Source: Paenibacillus prosopidis (lineage in GTDB: Bacteria; Bacillota; Bacilli; Paenibacillales; Paenibacillaceae). From it: a DNA stretch of 64,000 nucleotides. A program made the position numbers and the translations under genes. Position 1 is the first letter of the stretch. Each line of letters opens with the position of its first letter. This document shows, in pieces, positions 51,714-59,344 of the stretch. Under the pieces are notes generated by a model. The model saw nothing but the letters and a program-made list of their open reading frames with translations, did not search any database and had not been told where the DNA came from. Location of the stretch: positions 248,001 through 312,000 of the forward strand of contig NZ_QPJD01000003.1 of the NCBI RefSeq assembly GCF_003337375.1, in the 5' to 3' direction.

Positions 51714-52058
51714 ATGAAGACAGTATTGACTCATGTAAGAATTAATGTCTCTGACGTAATTAAAGTTTCAAAATGGTACGAGGAAACACTGGGGTTTAAA
51801 GTTTCTGTAAGATACCCGGAAGATAAACCGTATTACATTGGTTTCGAATCAAAAGGGGGTGCTGATTTTTCAATTCAAGAAGATGAAAGTTATCCATCAA
51901 AGGGAAGAGTTAATTTCCAAGTATCTAACCTAGAAAAACTTTGGGATACGTTAAAAGATAAAGTAACTGTTGTTGAAGATTTACATACAACACCGTATGG
52001 GGTTACTAAGTTTACGATTGAAGATCCAGATGGGAACGAGCTTGGCTTTACGTATTGA
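51714..52058 (+). CDS. VOC-family (glyoxalase-like) protein
   Basis: This is a 114-residue single VOC domain (betaalpha-betabetabeta twice): VRINVSDVIKVSKWYEETLGF at the N-terminus, GGADFSIQEDE in the middle and FTIEDPDGNELGFTY at the end, with Glu near the C-terminus as a possible metal ligand and His at residue 7 of the first strand (TH in LTHVRINV). VOC proteins include glyoxalase I, dioxygenases and bleomycin/fosfomycin resistance proteins. The ATG follows GGGAGGGTTT. It is a single gene with no neighbour that gives its role. Confidence 0.9.
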   Translation: MKTVLTHVRINVSDVIKVSKWYEETLGFKVSVRYPEDKPYYIGFESKGGADFSIQEDESYPSKGRVNFQVSNLEKLWDTLKDKVTVVEDLHTTPYGVTKFTIEDPDGNELGFTY

Positions 52059-52134
52059 ATTAAGATCACTTTACCTAAGTTAAGCCGAAGAATCGTTGAG
52101 ATGTTCGAGTAACCCATACTTACCTAGGAGCAAG

Positions 52135-52206
52135 GGACAGTGCCCTATTACGAACTTACAGAACGGATTCGGACAGTGCCCTATTACGAACTTACAGAAC
52201 GGATTC
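52135..52206 (+). repeat. Perfect 36-base tandem duplication
   Basis: The 36-base unit starting GGACAGTGCCCTATTACGAA occurs at 52135-52170 and again at 52171-52206 without a change. It is 12 codons long and keeps the reading frame. Each unit carries a possible GTG start, and the second unit is part of the coding sequence of the small protein at 52140. Confidence 0.95.
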
Positions 52207-52382
52207 ACCTTTTTCATAAAAAGAACCAGGAGATATACAAGGAATTTGAATACACAGATCGCAATGAACTCGTCCTTCTTGCGAAGATGAAATTGGGACG
52301 TCTAGATGAGAAGGATATCACTGAATACGTATGGCTTTTGGAACGTTGGGGATATGAGGACAAAAACAATAGCACCGATTGA
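52140..52382 (+). CDS. Small hypothetical protein with duplicated N-terminus
   Basis: This 80-residue protein begins with two copies of the 12-residue unit TVPYYELTERIR, produced by the 36-base tandem duplication; the rest (LVLLAKMKLGRLDEKDITEYVWLLERW) is helical. GTG at 52140 follows AGGAGCAAGGG; the GTG in the second unit at 52176 is the alternative start and would give a protein without the repeat. I do not recognise the family. Its last codons overlap the start of the next gene. Confidence 0.6.
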   Translation: MPYYELTERIRTVPYYELTERIHLFHKKNQEIYKEFEYTDRNELVLLAKMKLGRLDEKDITEYVWLLERWGYEDKNNSTD

Positions 52383-52791
52383 AGGTTATGAAAACGAAAC
52401 GATCGAGATTTTAGAGATTAAAGATATTTCCGATGTAAGGGTTGTTGGCTTTTTATCTAATAATAATCCTGCATATGTTCAATTTTTTAAAAATCAAAAA
52501 GGTAATTATGAATGGAGTCATATAGAAAAAAGTGCAAATCGATCATTTACCACATATATAATTCACGAGTCGACCAATAAAGCTGAATTTTCGAAATTTA
52601 TGATTGTAACAAATCAAGCAAATGATATTGCTAAAATGCAATTAGGCATAAATGAACAAGTGATCGAACAGGAGTTTATCGTCAACCAGAAGTCTGTTAC
52701 TTGGATCGACTTACCTGAATCACAGGGTAAAACCTATACCTTTAAATATAAATACTATGATAAGGAAGGTAATCTGATCGGAGATAATTAG
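52354..52791 (+). CDS. Hypothetical protein, probably lacking its N-terminal membrane anchor
   Basis: This 145-residue protein (TIAPIEGYENETIEILEIKDI, then VRVVGFLSNNNPAYVQFFKN) looks like the extracytoplasmic part of Bacillales proteins that normally start with a membrane anchor or signal peptide, but none is present here. The ATG at 52354 overlaps the end of the preceding gene in another frame and has only TGGGG before it. The N-terminal part may have been lost in a rearrangement that joined it to the neighbouring gene. The function is unknown. Confidence 0.55.
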   Translation: MRTKTIAPIEGYENETIEILEIKDISDVRVVGFLSNNNPAYVQFFKNQKGNYEWSHIEKSANRSFTTYIIHESTNKAEFSKFMIVTNQANDIAKMQLGINEQVIEQEFIVNQKSVTWIDLPESQGKTYTFKYKYYDKEGNLIGDN

Positions 52792-52925
52792 GTGACAAAT
52801 CGTTCAACTACCATGAAAGAACGGATTAATTTCCATGCTCTGTGGTGCAGCATATGAGGAGCATGGATGAGCTGCGTCGCTTTAAAGAGACCCCGGATTA
52901 TTTTTTTGAAATAAGTTATTACCTG

Positions 52926-52954
52926 TGTCGATTTTGTTAACTACCGTTCGTCGT
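52926..52954 (+). promoter_or_regulatory. Candidate ECF42 promoter 1 (TGTCGA-N17-CGTCGT)
   Basis: TGTCGA at 52926-52931 and CGTCGT at 52949-52954, separated by 17 bases, lie 45 bases before the YciI-like gene at 52999. Exactly the same two hexamers with the same spacer lie at 55289-55317 before another YciI-like gene. From memory, published ECF42 work found TGTCGA at -35 and a CGA/TC-type -10. Promoter activity is inferred. Confidence 0.7.
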
Positions 52955-52998
52955 ATGAATAGAGGCACAATTCATCTCATCTTAAGGAGGATATTAAA

Positions 52999-53394
52999 AT
53001 GAAATTTCTGTGTTTGGGGTACTTAGATCATGAGAAAATGGATTCCCGTCCGGAGACGGAGATCAACGCAGTGATGAGGTTATGTCAGCCTCACCTTGAA
53101 GAATTCTATAATAGCGGCCAAGTAATTATGGATGCTGGCCTGGCCTTGGAATCAAAGTGCTTGCGCCGGGAGAACGGGAAGGTGACGATTACGGACGGTC
53201 CCTTTACTGAGACTAAGGAGATGATAGGCAGCGTGTTCCTCATAGAAGCACAGGACATGGAAGATGCCATCAGGGTAGCTTCCCTTCATCCGACTACGCA
53301 AGTGGGGGAGGGCGAGCAGTTTGGCTGGCGCCTGGAAATCCGCCCGATTCATTACTTTGAAAAGAAAGAACTCTCCGAAACTTCTAAGTTTTAG
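52999..53394 (+). CDS. YciI-like (DGPF-type) protein 1
   Basis: This 131-residue protein is of the YciI-like/DGPF family (related to PhnB/YCII folds). It has the name-giving motif DGPFTETKE (near residues 68-76), preceded by GKVTI and followed by GSVFLIEAQDMEDAIRVA. These small ferredoxin-like proteins are encoded next to ECF42 sigma factors across many bacteria; their biochemical role is not known. The ATG follows AAGGAGGAT. A candidate ECF42 promoter lies upstream. The gene for the sigma factor is about 600 bases downstream on the same strand. Confidence 0.9.
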   Translation: MKFLCLGYLDHEKMDSRPETEINAVMRLCQPHLEEFYNSGQVIMDAGLALESKCLRRENGKVTITDGPFTETKEMIGSVFLIEAQDMEDAIRVASLHPTTQVGEGEQFGWRLEIRPIHYFEKKELSETSKF

Positions 53395-53467
53395 GTTTAA
53401 AAAATATGCGATAGGAACTTGGTATTCTTTCGTCGAAAATATAATTGTTCAAGCAAGAAATATGGGC

Positions 53468-53496
53468 TGGCGCATTTGTCATCATTGATTCGTCGA
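53468..53496 (+). promoter_or_regulatory. Weak candidate ECF42 promoter 2 (TGGCGC-N17-CGTCGA)
   Basis: TGGCGC at 53468-53473 and CGTCGA at 53491-53496 have the same 17-base spacer as the two perfect elements but differ at two -35 positions. It lies about 80 bases before the second YciI-like gene, which is transcribed with the sigma factor gene. It could allow autoregulation, but a chance match is possible. Confidence 0.4.
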
Positions 53497-53576
53497 ATAC
53501 ACATAGAAGCGGATTTACTCGGGGGTTCTTAACGGGTACAAAGAAGCTTCACTAAAAAAATAGGAGGTATACATAT

Positions 53577-54011
53577 ATGAGATTTATGATGATCGTGAAA
53601 GCCACGACAGATTCAGAGGCGGGGGTTATGCCTAGTCAAGAGCTTATTGATGCCATTCAGAAGTATAACGAGGAATTGGTGAAGGCTGGAGTTTTGCTTG
53701 CTGCCGATGGTCTGCAACCCAGTTCGAGTGGAATACGGATTTCCTACCCGGAACCCGGAGGCAAACCGAAGGTTGTTGACGGCCCGTTTACGGAAGCAAA
53801 AGAAATAATCGCAGGATATACATTGATTGAAGTCAAGTCGAAGGAAGAAGCGATTGAATGGGCACTTCGCATGCCTGACCCTCATGGTTTTGGACAGGGA
53901 GAGATTGAGCTCAGACAGGTGTCCGAGATAGGGGACATAATGGATAATCCCGATTCACTTGCGAAAGAAGCGGCGCTTCGCAATCAGCTTGAGGAGCAGA
54001 AAAGAGCGTGA
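53577..54011 (+). CDS. YciI-like (DGPF-type) protein 2
   Basis: This 144-residue protein is of the same family, with the motif VDGPFTEAKEIIAGYTLIEV (near residues 62-81). The N-terminal MRFMMIVKATTDSEAG and SSSGIRISYPEPGGKP are typical. Its last four bases overlap the start of the ECF42 sigma factor gene, so the two are translationally coupled. The ATG follows ATAGGAGGT. ECF42 sigma factors have no anti-sigma factor and are linked instead to these proteins, which may control sigma activity; that role is inference. Confidence 0.92.
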   Translation: MRFMMIVKATTDSEAGVMPSQELIDAIQKYNEELVKAGVLLAADGLQPSSSGIRISYPEPGGKPKVVDGPFTEAKEIIAGYTLIEVKSKEEAIEWALRMPDPHGFGQGEIELRQVSEIGDIMDNPDSLAKEAALRNQLEEQKRA

Positions 54012-55282
54012 ATGGTTCCCATACCGAACGAACGATTGACGCAATATGCCGAATGGAGTCAGCAAAACTTATCGCAGGGTTAATAAGAATGGTTCGGGAT
54101 GTCGGCCTTGCAGAGGATCTTGTTCAGGATGCACTAGTAATTGCTCTTGAGAGGTGGCCGGAGAGCGGTATACCAGAAAATCCGGGTGCATGGCTGATGA
54201 CGACGGCGAAACGGCGCGCTATTGATAATATTCGCAGGACGAAGCTGCGTGATCAGAAGTATGTAGAGATCGCTCACAGTATGGATTTATTTACAGAGGA
54301 AGACATAGATCAAGTTTTGGACGGGGAGATCGGTGACGATCTCCTTCGTCTGATCTTTATGACCTGTCATCCAGTGTTATCGCAGGATGCCAGAGTTGCC
54401 CTGACGCTTCGCCTGTTATGCGGGCTCACCACAGATGAAATCGCTCGTTCTTTTCTTGTCGCCGAATCGACGATTGCACAGCGAATTGTCCGTGCTAAGA
54501 AAACCCTTAAGACCGAGAAGGTTCCTTTCGAGATGCCTGACGGGGAGGAACTTAAAGACCGTCTGTCTACAGTGCTCGAAGTGATTTACCTTATGTTTAA
54601 TGAAGGATATTCGGCAACATCCGGAAATCAATGGATTCGTCCGCTACTATGTCAGGAAGCACTGAGATTGGGGCGCATACTTGCCGAGATCACACCTCTT
54701 GAATCGGAAGTTCACGGACTTGTCGCGCTAATGGAGATACAGTCTTCGAGGTTGAAGACACGGGTGGACTCTAAGGGAGAACCCGTTCTACTTATGGATC
54801 AAAACCGGGCGCAGTGGGACCAACTGTTGATTCGCCGTGGTTTGGCGGCATTGGATCGCAGCCGAAAACTAGGACGGCCGCTCGGGCCTTACTCGTTGCA
54901 GGCTGCGATATCCGCTTGTCATGCGCAGGCGCCGACGGCAGTCGAGACAGATTGGCCCCGAATTGCCGCTCTTTATGAAGCGCTTTCGAGAGTGGCGCCT
55001 TCACCGATCGTTGAATTAAACCGCGCGGTCGCCATTTCCATGGCGTTTGGTCCTTCCTTCGGATTGCAGATTATCGACAATCTGAATGCTGAACCTTCTT
55101 TAAAAGATTACCATCTGCTGCCGAGCGTTCGCGGGGATCTCCTAGTGAAGCTGGGACGGTACGCTGAAGCCCGTACAGAATTTGAACGCGCCGCTTCCAT
55201 GACCCGGAATGAGCGCGAAAGGGCACTATTACTGAACCGAGCGGCTGATTGTATGTCTAGAACATCGGATAAATATTTTTAG
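54008..55282 (+). CDS. ECF42-group RNA polymerase sigma factor
   Basis: This 424-residue sigma factor directs RNA polymerase to its own small regulon. Region 2 shows VQDALVIALERWPESGIPENPGAWLM and RRAIDNIRR; region 4 shows LTTDEIARSFLVAESTIAQRI (helix-turn-helix near residues 130-155). The remaining ~230 residues form a helical C-terminal extension with repeat-like helices (LLVKLGRYAEARTEFERAA), the hallmark of ECF41/42-like groups, here clearly ECF42. It starts at GTG overlapping the YciI-like stop. No anti-sigma gene is present. The identical TGTCGA-N17-CGTCGT elements nearby are its likely targets. Confidence 0.93.
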   Translation: MNGSHTERTIDAICRMESAKLIAGLIRMVRDVGLAEDLVQDALVIALERWPESGIPENPGAWLMTTAKRRAIDNIRRTKLRDQKYVEIAHSMDLFTEEDIDQVLDGEIGDDLLRLIFMTCHPVLSQDARVALTLRLLCGLTTDEIARSFLVAESTIAQRIVRAKKTLKTEKVPFEMPDGEELKDRLSTVLEVIYLMFNEGYSATSGNQWIRPLLCQEALRLGRILAEITPLESEVHGLVALMEIQSSRLKTRVDSKGEPVLLMDQNRAQWDQLLIRRGLAALDRSRKLGRPLGPYSLQAAISACHAQAPTAVETDWPRIAALYEALSRVAPSPIVELNRAVAISMAFGPSFGLQIIDNLNAEPSLKDYHLLPSVRGDLLVKLGRYAEARTEFERAASMTRNERERALLLNRAADCMSRTSDKYF

Positions 55283-55288
55283 CCATTT

Positions 55289-55317
55289 TGTCGATTATAT
55301 GGTTTCCCACTCGTCGT
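55289..55317 (+). promoter_or_regulatory. Candidate ECF42 promoter 3 (TGTCGA-N17-CGTCGT)
   Basis: TGTCGA at 55289-55294 and CGTCGT at 55312-55317, with a 17-base spacer, start seven bases after the sigma gene's stop and about 70 bases before the third YciI-like gene. Hexamers and spacing match the element at 52926 exactly, while the spacer sequences differ. Confidence 0.7.
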
Positions 55318-55386
55318 TACAGTAAGGGAAGAATTGCGGCAGCTTATACCGCCTCAATTCTTCATCCCAGAAGGAGGGGAACAATA

Positions 55387-55863
55387 ATGCGATTCATGTT
55401 GATTGTCAAGTCGACAGTGTACTCGGAAGCAGGAGTATATCATAGCCGAGAGTATAACAATGCAACGATTACGTACAAGCAGTTTTTGGTCAAAGCCGGT
55501 GCGCTTCTAGCTGCAGAAGTTCTTCAGCCAAGTTCAAGTGGGATAAGGATAACATATCCACCGCATAGGGGAGAGCCAAGGGTGCAGGTTGGCCCTTTTT
55601 CAGCAGATAAAACGCTCATAGCGGAATTTACCCTGATCGATGTGAGGACGGATGACGAGGAACTGAATTGGGCCCTCCGTATGCCGGTTCCGGCGGGCCT
55701 CGGTGAGTTCGAAATCGAAATACGAAGGCTCGAAGAGAATTCGGATTCTTTACGAGAACCTAGAATACAGGCACTTGAATCAGATTTGCAAGACCAACTC
55801 TATATGTTCAAGAAGAATACCAAATCATCAACCAGCTTTAATTTAAATAATAGAGGAGTGTAG
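55387..55863 (+). CDS. YciI-like protein 3 with changed DGPF motif
   Basis: This 158-residue protein is clearly related to the YciI-like protein at 53577 (MRFMLIVKSTVYSEAG, SSSGIRITYP). The DGPFTEAK motif, however, has become VGPFSADK, losing the aspartate and the glutamate. The C-terminus is Asn/Ser-rich and longer. The ATG at 55387 follows AAGGAGGGG. Since the motif residues are probably functional in the family, this copy may be a diverged regulator or a decaying paralogue. It has its own candidate ECF42 promoter and precedes a DUF1801 gene by five bases. Confidence 0.85.
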   Translation: MRFMLIVKSTVYSEAGVYHSREYNNATITYKQFLVKAGALLAAEVLQPSSSGIRITYPPHRGEPRVQVGPFSADKTLIAEFTLIDVRTDDEELNWALRMPVPAGLGEFEIEIRRLEENSDSLREPRIQALESDLQDQLYMFKKNTKSSTSFNLNNRGV

Positions 55864-55868
55864 GAAAA

Positions 55869-56210
55869 ATGAACCAAGAAGTAACAGATTTTATTCAGGC
55901 GATAAAAGAACCATGGCAGCAAGAATTATCCGCTTCTCTTCGTGAAGTTGTCCACCAAGCTATACCGGATGCGCATGAACGCATTCAGTATAAGAAGCCC
56001 CATTTTTTAAAAAACGGAAAATACGCCGTCGTAATCTCGATATCGAAAGACACAGTCAGTTTTACCATCTTTAATGCTGACATGTTGGAGCTTCCGGAAG
56101 GAATGTTTGATGGTCCCCCGGAAAGAAAAACACTGAAACTACGTAAAGGGGATACGTTTAATTCCAAACAGTTGGTGTCATTGGTCAGTCAAGCTTCAAA
56201 CTCACTTTAA
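55869..56210 (+). CDS. DUF1801 (YdhG-like) protein
   Basis: This 113-residue protein is of the DUF1801/YdhG family. Its signature is visible in the IPDAHERIQYKKPHFLKNGK segment and in VISISKDTVSFTIFNAD. The fold is frataxin-like in some members, but their biochemical role is unsettled. The ATG is five bases downstream of the third YciI-like gene's stop (TAGGAAAAATG), and the two are probably co-transcribed, which would place it in the proposed ECF42 regulon. A terminator follows. Confidence 0.85.
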   Translation: MNQEVTDFIQAIKEPWQQELSASLREVVHQAIPDAHERIQYKKPHFLKNGKYAVVISISKDTVSFTIFNADMLELPEGMFDGPPERKTLKLRKGDTFNSKQLVSLVSQASNSL

Positions 56211-56231
56211 TAACCAATAACCATCAGGAGA

Positions 56232-56257
56232 AGGCTGCCAGTATCGGCAGTCTTTCC
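56232..56257 (+). terminator. Intrinsic terminator closing the ECF42 region
   Basis: AGGCTGCC / GGCAGTCTT stem (CTGCC with GGCAG core) followed by TTTCCCC; moderate strength. Confidence 0.6.
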
Positions 56258-56388
56258 CCGTTAAAGATTTTATCCATATGATACCATAATGAGAAACACT
56301 GTCACTTGAATTTTTCCATTTTTTCCTCTGTAGTAACATTAAGTGCCTTAGCGTATTCAAATGTTAAGGTCATCCCGCTATTCTGCCT

Positions 56389-56709
56389 ATGAAACCATTT
56401 GGTTATGGGTCACTTTCTTTAGTTCTTGTACTTTTGGGATTTTTAATAAACTGGAATTTTGGGAATTTCATTGTAAGCCATTCTCTCTTTAAAATAATCG
56501 GACTCGATTTATATTCCAACGGAACTGATGGTTTTCACTATCCTTTGTTAGCATCAATACCGTTTTGGTTAGGGACAGTATTGGTTTCCAAACGGTACGT
56601 AAATGATTTTGGGGCAGTCGTGAGTAATAAGATTGGCGAGTTCATGCTTGCTATAAACGTGATTGTTACAATAATTTTTCTAATACTCCCAAGTTGGATT
56701 AAGTATTAG
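56389..56709 (+). CDS. Small membrane protein, unknown function
   Basis: This 106-residue protein has three hydrophobic segments (residues ~7-28, 50-66, 82-103) and short loops. The ATG has no strong ribosome binding site; GTCATCCCGC precedes it, so the start is doubtful. There is a stop right after the last membrane segment. I do not recognise the family. It is a single AT-rich gene in the accessory region. Confidence 0.6.
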   Translation: MKPFGYGSLSLVLVLLGFLINWNFGNFIVSHSLFKIIGLDLYSNGTDGFHYPLLASIPFWLGTVLVSKRYVNDFGAVVSNKIGEFMLAINVIVTIIFLILPSWIKY

Positions 56710-56981
56710 TAGGACTCCCAAAGTAATGAACGTATCTCAATTGAGCATCCTTATAGCTGCAGCTATTTACTTGCTTTCATTTGATGAATAACTAGCTAAC
56801 TAGAGAAGTTTGAAGTACCTAAGTAGTGCTGAGGATTATTTCATTCGAAGGTTATGCAAACGGGATACGAGAGCATATTGGCTTTCAAAAAACAAAGCAA
56901 AGAGATGGTCAGCAGCTCGTTTGCTCTTAATGATCAGACCACAATTAAAAGTGGAGAAATAATCCAAAATAGGAGGTAAGG

Positions 56982-57539
56982 ATGAAGTTCATACTTATAT
57001 TTGGTCCCCAGGCTGTAGGGAAGATGACAGTAGGTCACGAACTTGAGAAAATCACAGCTATGAAGTTGTTTCACAACCATCAGACAATTGAGTTGCTTCA
57101 TCCTTATTTTGGCTTCGGGCCTGAGATGTGGAGGTTATCCGATCTGTTTCGAAAGGAAATCTTTGAGCAGATGTCTCAAAGCAATAGTGCTGGATTCATG
57201 TTCACATACGTATGGGCGTTCGATTTACCAGGAGACTGGAGTTTTGTCGAACAAATCTGTGACATTTTTGAGTCTAAGGGGCATGAGGTATGCTTTGTGG
57301 AGCTCGAGGCTGATTTAGAGGAAAGGCTTACGCGCAACAAGTCCCCTCATCGCTTGCACTATAAGCCGACTAAGCGGGACGTCAAACGATCAGAAAGGGA
57401 TTTAATTCAGACTATGGAAAATCATAGGTTGAACTCAATACCGGGTGAAATCTCAAGGAAAAACTACATTAGGATTCAAACTACCACTCGAACGCCGGCT
57501 GAAACAGCACTATTGATTAAAGATCGATTCCAGCTTTAG
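56982..57539 (+). CDS. P-loop kinase-like protein
   Basis: This 185-residue AAA/shikimate-kinase-like P-loop protein has Walker A FGPQAVGKMTVG at residues ~6-17, with Met in place of Ser/Thr after the lysine; the following Thr may take the role. HNHQTIELLHPYFGFG and CFVELEADLEERLTRNKSPHR follow, with the Arg-rich lid typical of small kinases. The substrate is unknown. The ATG has AGGAGGTAAGG upstream. A DinB-like gene follows 47 bases later on the same strand. Confidence 0.8.
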   Translation: MKFILIFGPQAVGKMTVGHELEKITAMKLFHNHQTIELLHPYFGFGPEMWRLSDLFRKEIFEQMSQSNSAGFMFTYVWAFDLPGDWSFVEQICDIFESKGHEVCFVELEADLEERLTRNKSPHRLHYKPTKRDVKRSERDLIQTMENHRLNSIPGEISRKNYIRIQTTTRTPAETALLIKDRFQL

Positions 57540-57586
57540 ATCAATCAAATGGAGTTGAAAAAACCATAAAAAGGAGGCAGTCTGCC

Positions 57587-58063
57587 ATGTTAAAACTATT
57601 CGAGTATTACTGGCAAGTGCGCAAAGATTGGTTTGACTGGTGCGACTTGGTAACCGAGAAAGAGTTGCTGAAGAAACGCTCAGGCGGTCAGGGCAGCATT
57701 CTCTATACGCTGTTTCACATTGTAGATGTCGAGTACAGCTGGATAAGCGATTTACAAGGAAAGAAACCTCAAAAGCCTCCGTTCGAGGACTGTGCCCACG
57801 TGCAGAAGTTAAGAGATTTTTCAGCACGTTGCCATGCGGAAATCAGTCCATTCATCTACGCATGGAATAGCGGCATGGAAACTCGTAATTTGTCCGACCA
57901 AAACGAAACAGGCGAATGGGAGAGCTTCAAATACGGGGAGATTATGCGACATGTTCTCGCCCATGAGATCCACCACATCGGTCAATTATCTGTATGGTCG
58001 CGAGAAATTGGAAAGCAGCCGATTACCGCAAACTTGATTCGAAGGGGATTGTTCGATATTTAA
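57587..58063 (+). CDS. DinB/YfiT-family protein
   Basis: This 158-residue four-helix-bundle protein is of the DinB group. Three conserved metal-binding histidines are visible: His in LYTLFHIVDVEYSW and the pair in HVLAHEIHHIGQLSVW near residues 125-135. Members act as thiol-dependent (often bacillithiol) transferases or enzymes of small-molecule detoxification. The ATG follows AAAGGAGGC. It may share a transcript with the kinase-like gene upstream. The specific reaction is unknown. Confidence 0.92.
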   Translation: MLKLFEYYWQVRKDWFDWCDLVTEKELLKKRSGGQGSILYTLFHIVDVEYSWISDLQGKKPQKPPFEDCAHVQKLRDFSARCHAEISPFIYAWNSGMETRNLSDQNETGEWESFKYGEIMRHVLAHEIHHIGQLSVWSREIGKQPITANLIRRGLFDI

Positions 58064-58163
58064 CGCAGTTTAGTACTAGTAATTACCTCGCTCGTCGATA
58101 CAACTTTTCCCTCTCAAAACGCGTCTATAATTTAGTACGAATACAGTGGGAGGAAGATTGGTT

Positions 58164-58703
58164 TTGAAGAAAGCATTTCTTGTTGTTATATTAAGTATTG
58201 TTTTTGCAACAGGATGTTCTAACGAAACAGAAAAATCAGGTCCAGTTCTACATCAGGAAACAATTGGGGACCTAGCGTATGAAATCAAGCTAAGTAATAA
58301 CCACTTTGGAATGAATGAAGAAATTGAAGTCTTCACATCCGTGACGAATCGGGGAAAAGAAGCTTTAACCTATGTTTCCGGAAGCTCTAGTTGTCCTAAC
58401 CATGCTTTAATTAATATCACTCACCAAGAAACAAATACCAACTTGTCAACAAAACAAGGCGAAGGTTGCACTTCAGATTTAGGCATCTCTACACTGGAGC
58501 CTGGTCAAAAGGTCGAAGATAAGTGGATTTTCATATCGAAGTATCACAGCAAATCACGACTTGAACCAGCACTCTCGGGCACTTACGATGTGAAGGTTTC
58601 GTTGCCTCCGGAAGATATTGAAATTACAAAAGATTATCAATCAAAACTGATAAACCCACGAACAAGCACCACAATACAGATTATTCTTTCAGACAATAAT
58701 TGA
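58164..58703 (+). CDS. BsuPI-like lipoprotein, short form
   Basis: This 179-residue lipoprotein has signal peptide MKKAFLVVILSIVFATGC, with Cys18 as lipid site. It contains one Ig-like BsuPI-type domain: IEVFTSVTNRGKEALTYVSG, LEPGQKVEDKWIF and LSGTYDVKVSLP. It resembles the first domain of the lipoprotein at 46103-46885, including the position of a C-x-n-G-C pair (CPNHAL...GCTSDLG). The TTG start lies 11 bases after GGAGGAAG; a GTG at 58146 sits upstream of that site. A hairpin (AGGAGCT/AGCTCCT) follows the stop. Confidence 0.75.
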   Translation: MKKAFLVVILSIVFATGCSNETEKSGPVLHQETIGDLAYEIKLSNNHFGMNEEIEVFTSVTNRGKEALTYVSGSSSCPNHALINITHQETNTNLSTKQGEGCTSDLGISTLEPGQKVEDKWIFISKYHSKSRLEPALSGTYDVKVSLPPEDIEITKDYQSKLINPRTSTTIQIILSDNN

Positions 58704-59121
58704 GCTAGCTGGGAACGATAGTTAAGGAGCTTGCTTCGAGGCAGCTCCTGTTTATTGAAGTAACTCGCAATTATGCACAACAGTATATGTTGTCACGTCT
58801 AATTTTTGTGAACGATTTTTCACCGGGTTCAATTGTTAAAGTTGTTTTTGTGAAACCTTCGAACATCAGAAAAAGCATTGCAAAGAAAAAGCCTTTTGTT
58901 CTTTTAGTTAAAAGAGATTGTTTTGTTAAGAAACGAAGGGAATCGATAACGGGACACGATAGCTAAATTAAAAAACAAGTGAAGGTGATCGGCCCATTGA
59001 ACCGGCTAATATCTCCGGGCTGACTGCTGTACGATGGTACTGGATTGCAGTTAGTATCAGACAATTGGGATAAAATGCAAGATACCATCTCATACTAAAT
59101 ACGAGATGGAGGTGAAACGCT
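58704..59121. other. Long gap with a terminator, otherwise empty
   Basis: This 418-base gap begins with a terminator-like hairpin (AGGAGCT at 58723 with AGCTCCT at 58743, then GTTT). The remainder is A/T-rich; short frames at 58990-59100 have no ribosome binding site or known resemblance. The promoter of the next small gene should lie in its last 100 bases, but I see no convincing pair of boxes. Confidence 0.4.
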
Positions 59122-59292
59122 ATGCCCAAAAATGACGCCGATCCCAAGCATGACCGCGAAGATAACCGCGCAGATACGAAAAATAATCAGCAGAATAACG
59201 CTAATTTCACTGAAGAAGCGCAAACGCTATCGAGCAACAAGGCCGCTGATTACGTACCAAGTTTAAATGGTATCTCCAAAAATCAAGTTTAA
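59122..59292 (+). CDS. Very small hydrophilic protein
   Basis: This 56-residue protein is rich in Asp, Asn, Lys and Glu (MPKNDADPKHDREDNR, then FTEEAQTLSSNKAADYVPSL) and is likely disordered in part. It is supported by a strong ribosome binding site (GATGGAGGTGAAACGCT before the ATG) and by a perfect 12-bp terminator nine bases after the stop, which together mark a complete single-gene unit. I do not recognise the family. A spore or stress role is possible but unsupported. Confidence 0.7.
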   Translation: MPKNDADPKHDREDNRADTKNNQQNNANFTEEAQTLSSNKAADYVPSLNGISKNQV

Positions 59293-59300
59293 GTAACTGC

Positions 59301-59344
59301 AGGCTGCTCTTCTCGTCTCTATATGATGGAAGAGCAGCCTTTTA
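59301..59344 (+). terminator. Intrinsic terminator
   Basis: AGGCTGCTCTTC pairs perfectly (12 bp) with GAAGAGCAGCCT, followed by TTTT. Confidence 0.92.

Noticed and set aside
52135..52206. The tandem 36-base repeat as a CRISPR array
   Set aside because: The two units are directly adjacent without a spacer, only two copies exist, and no cas gene is in the window.
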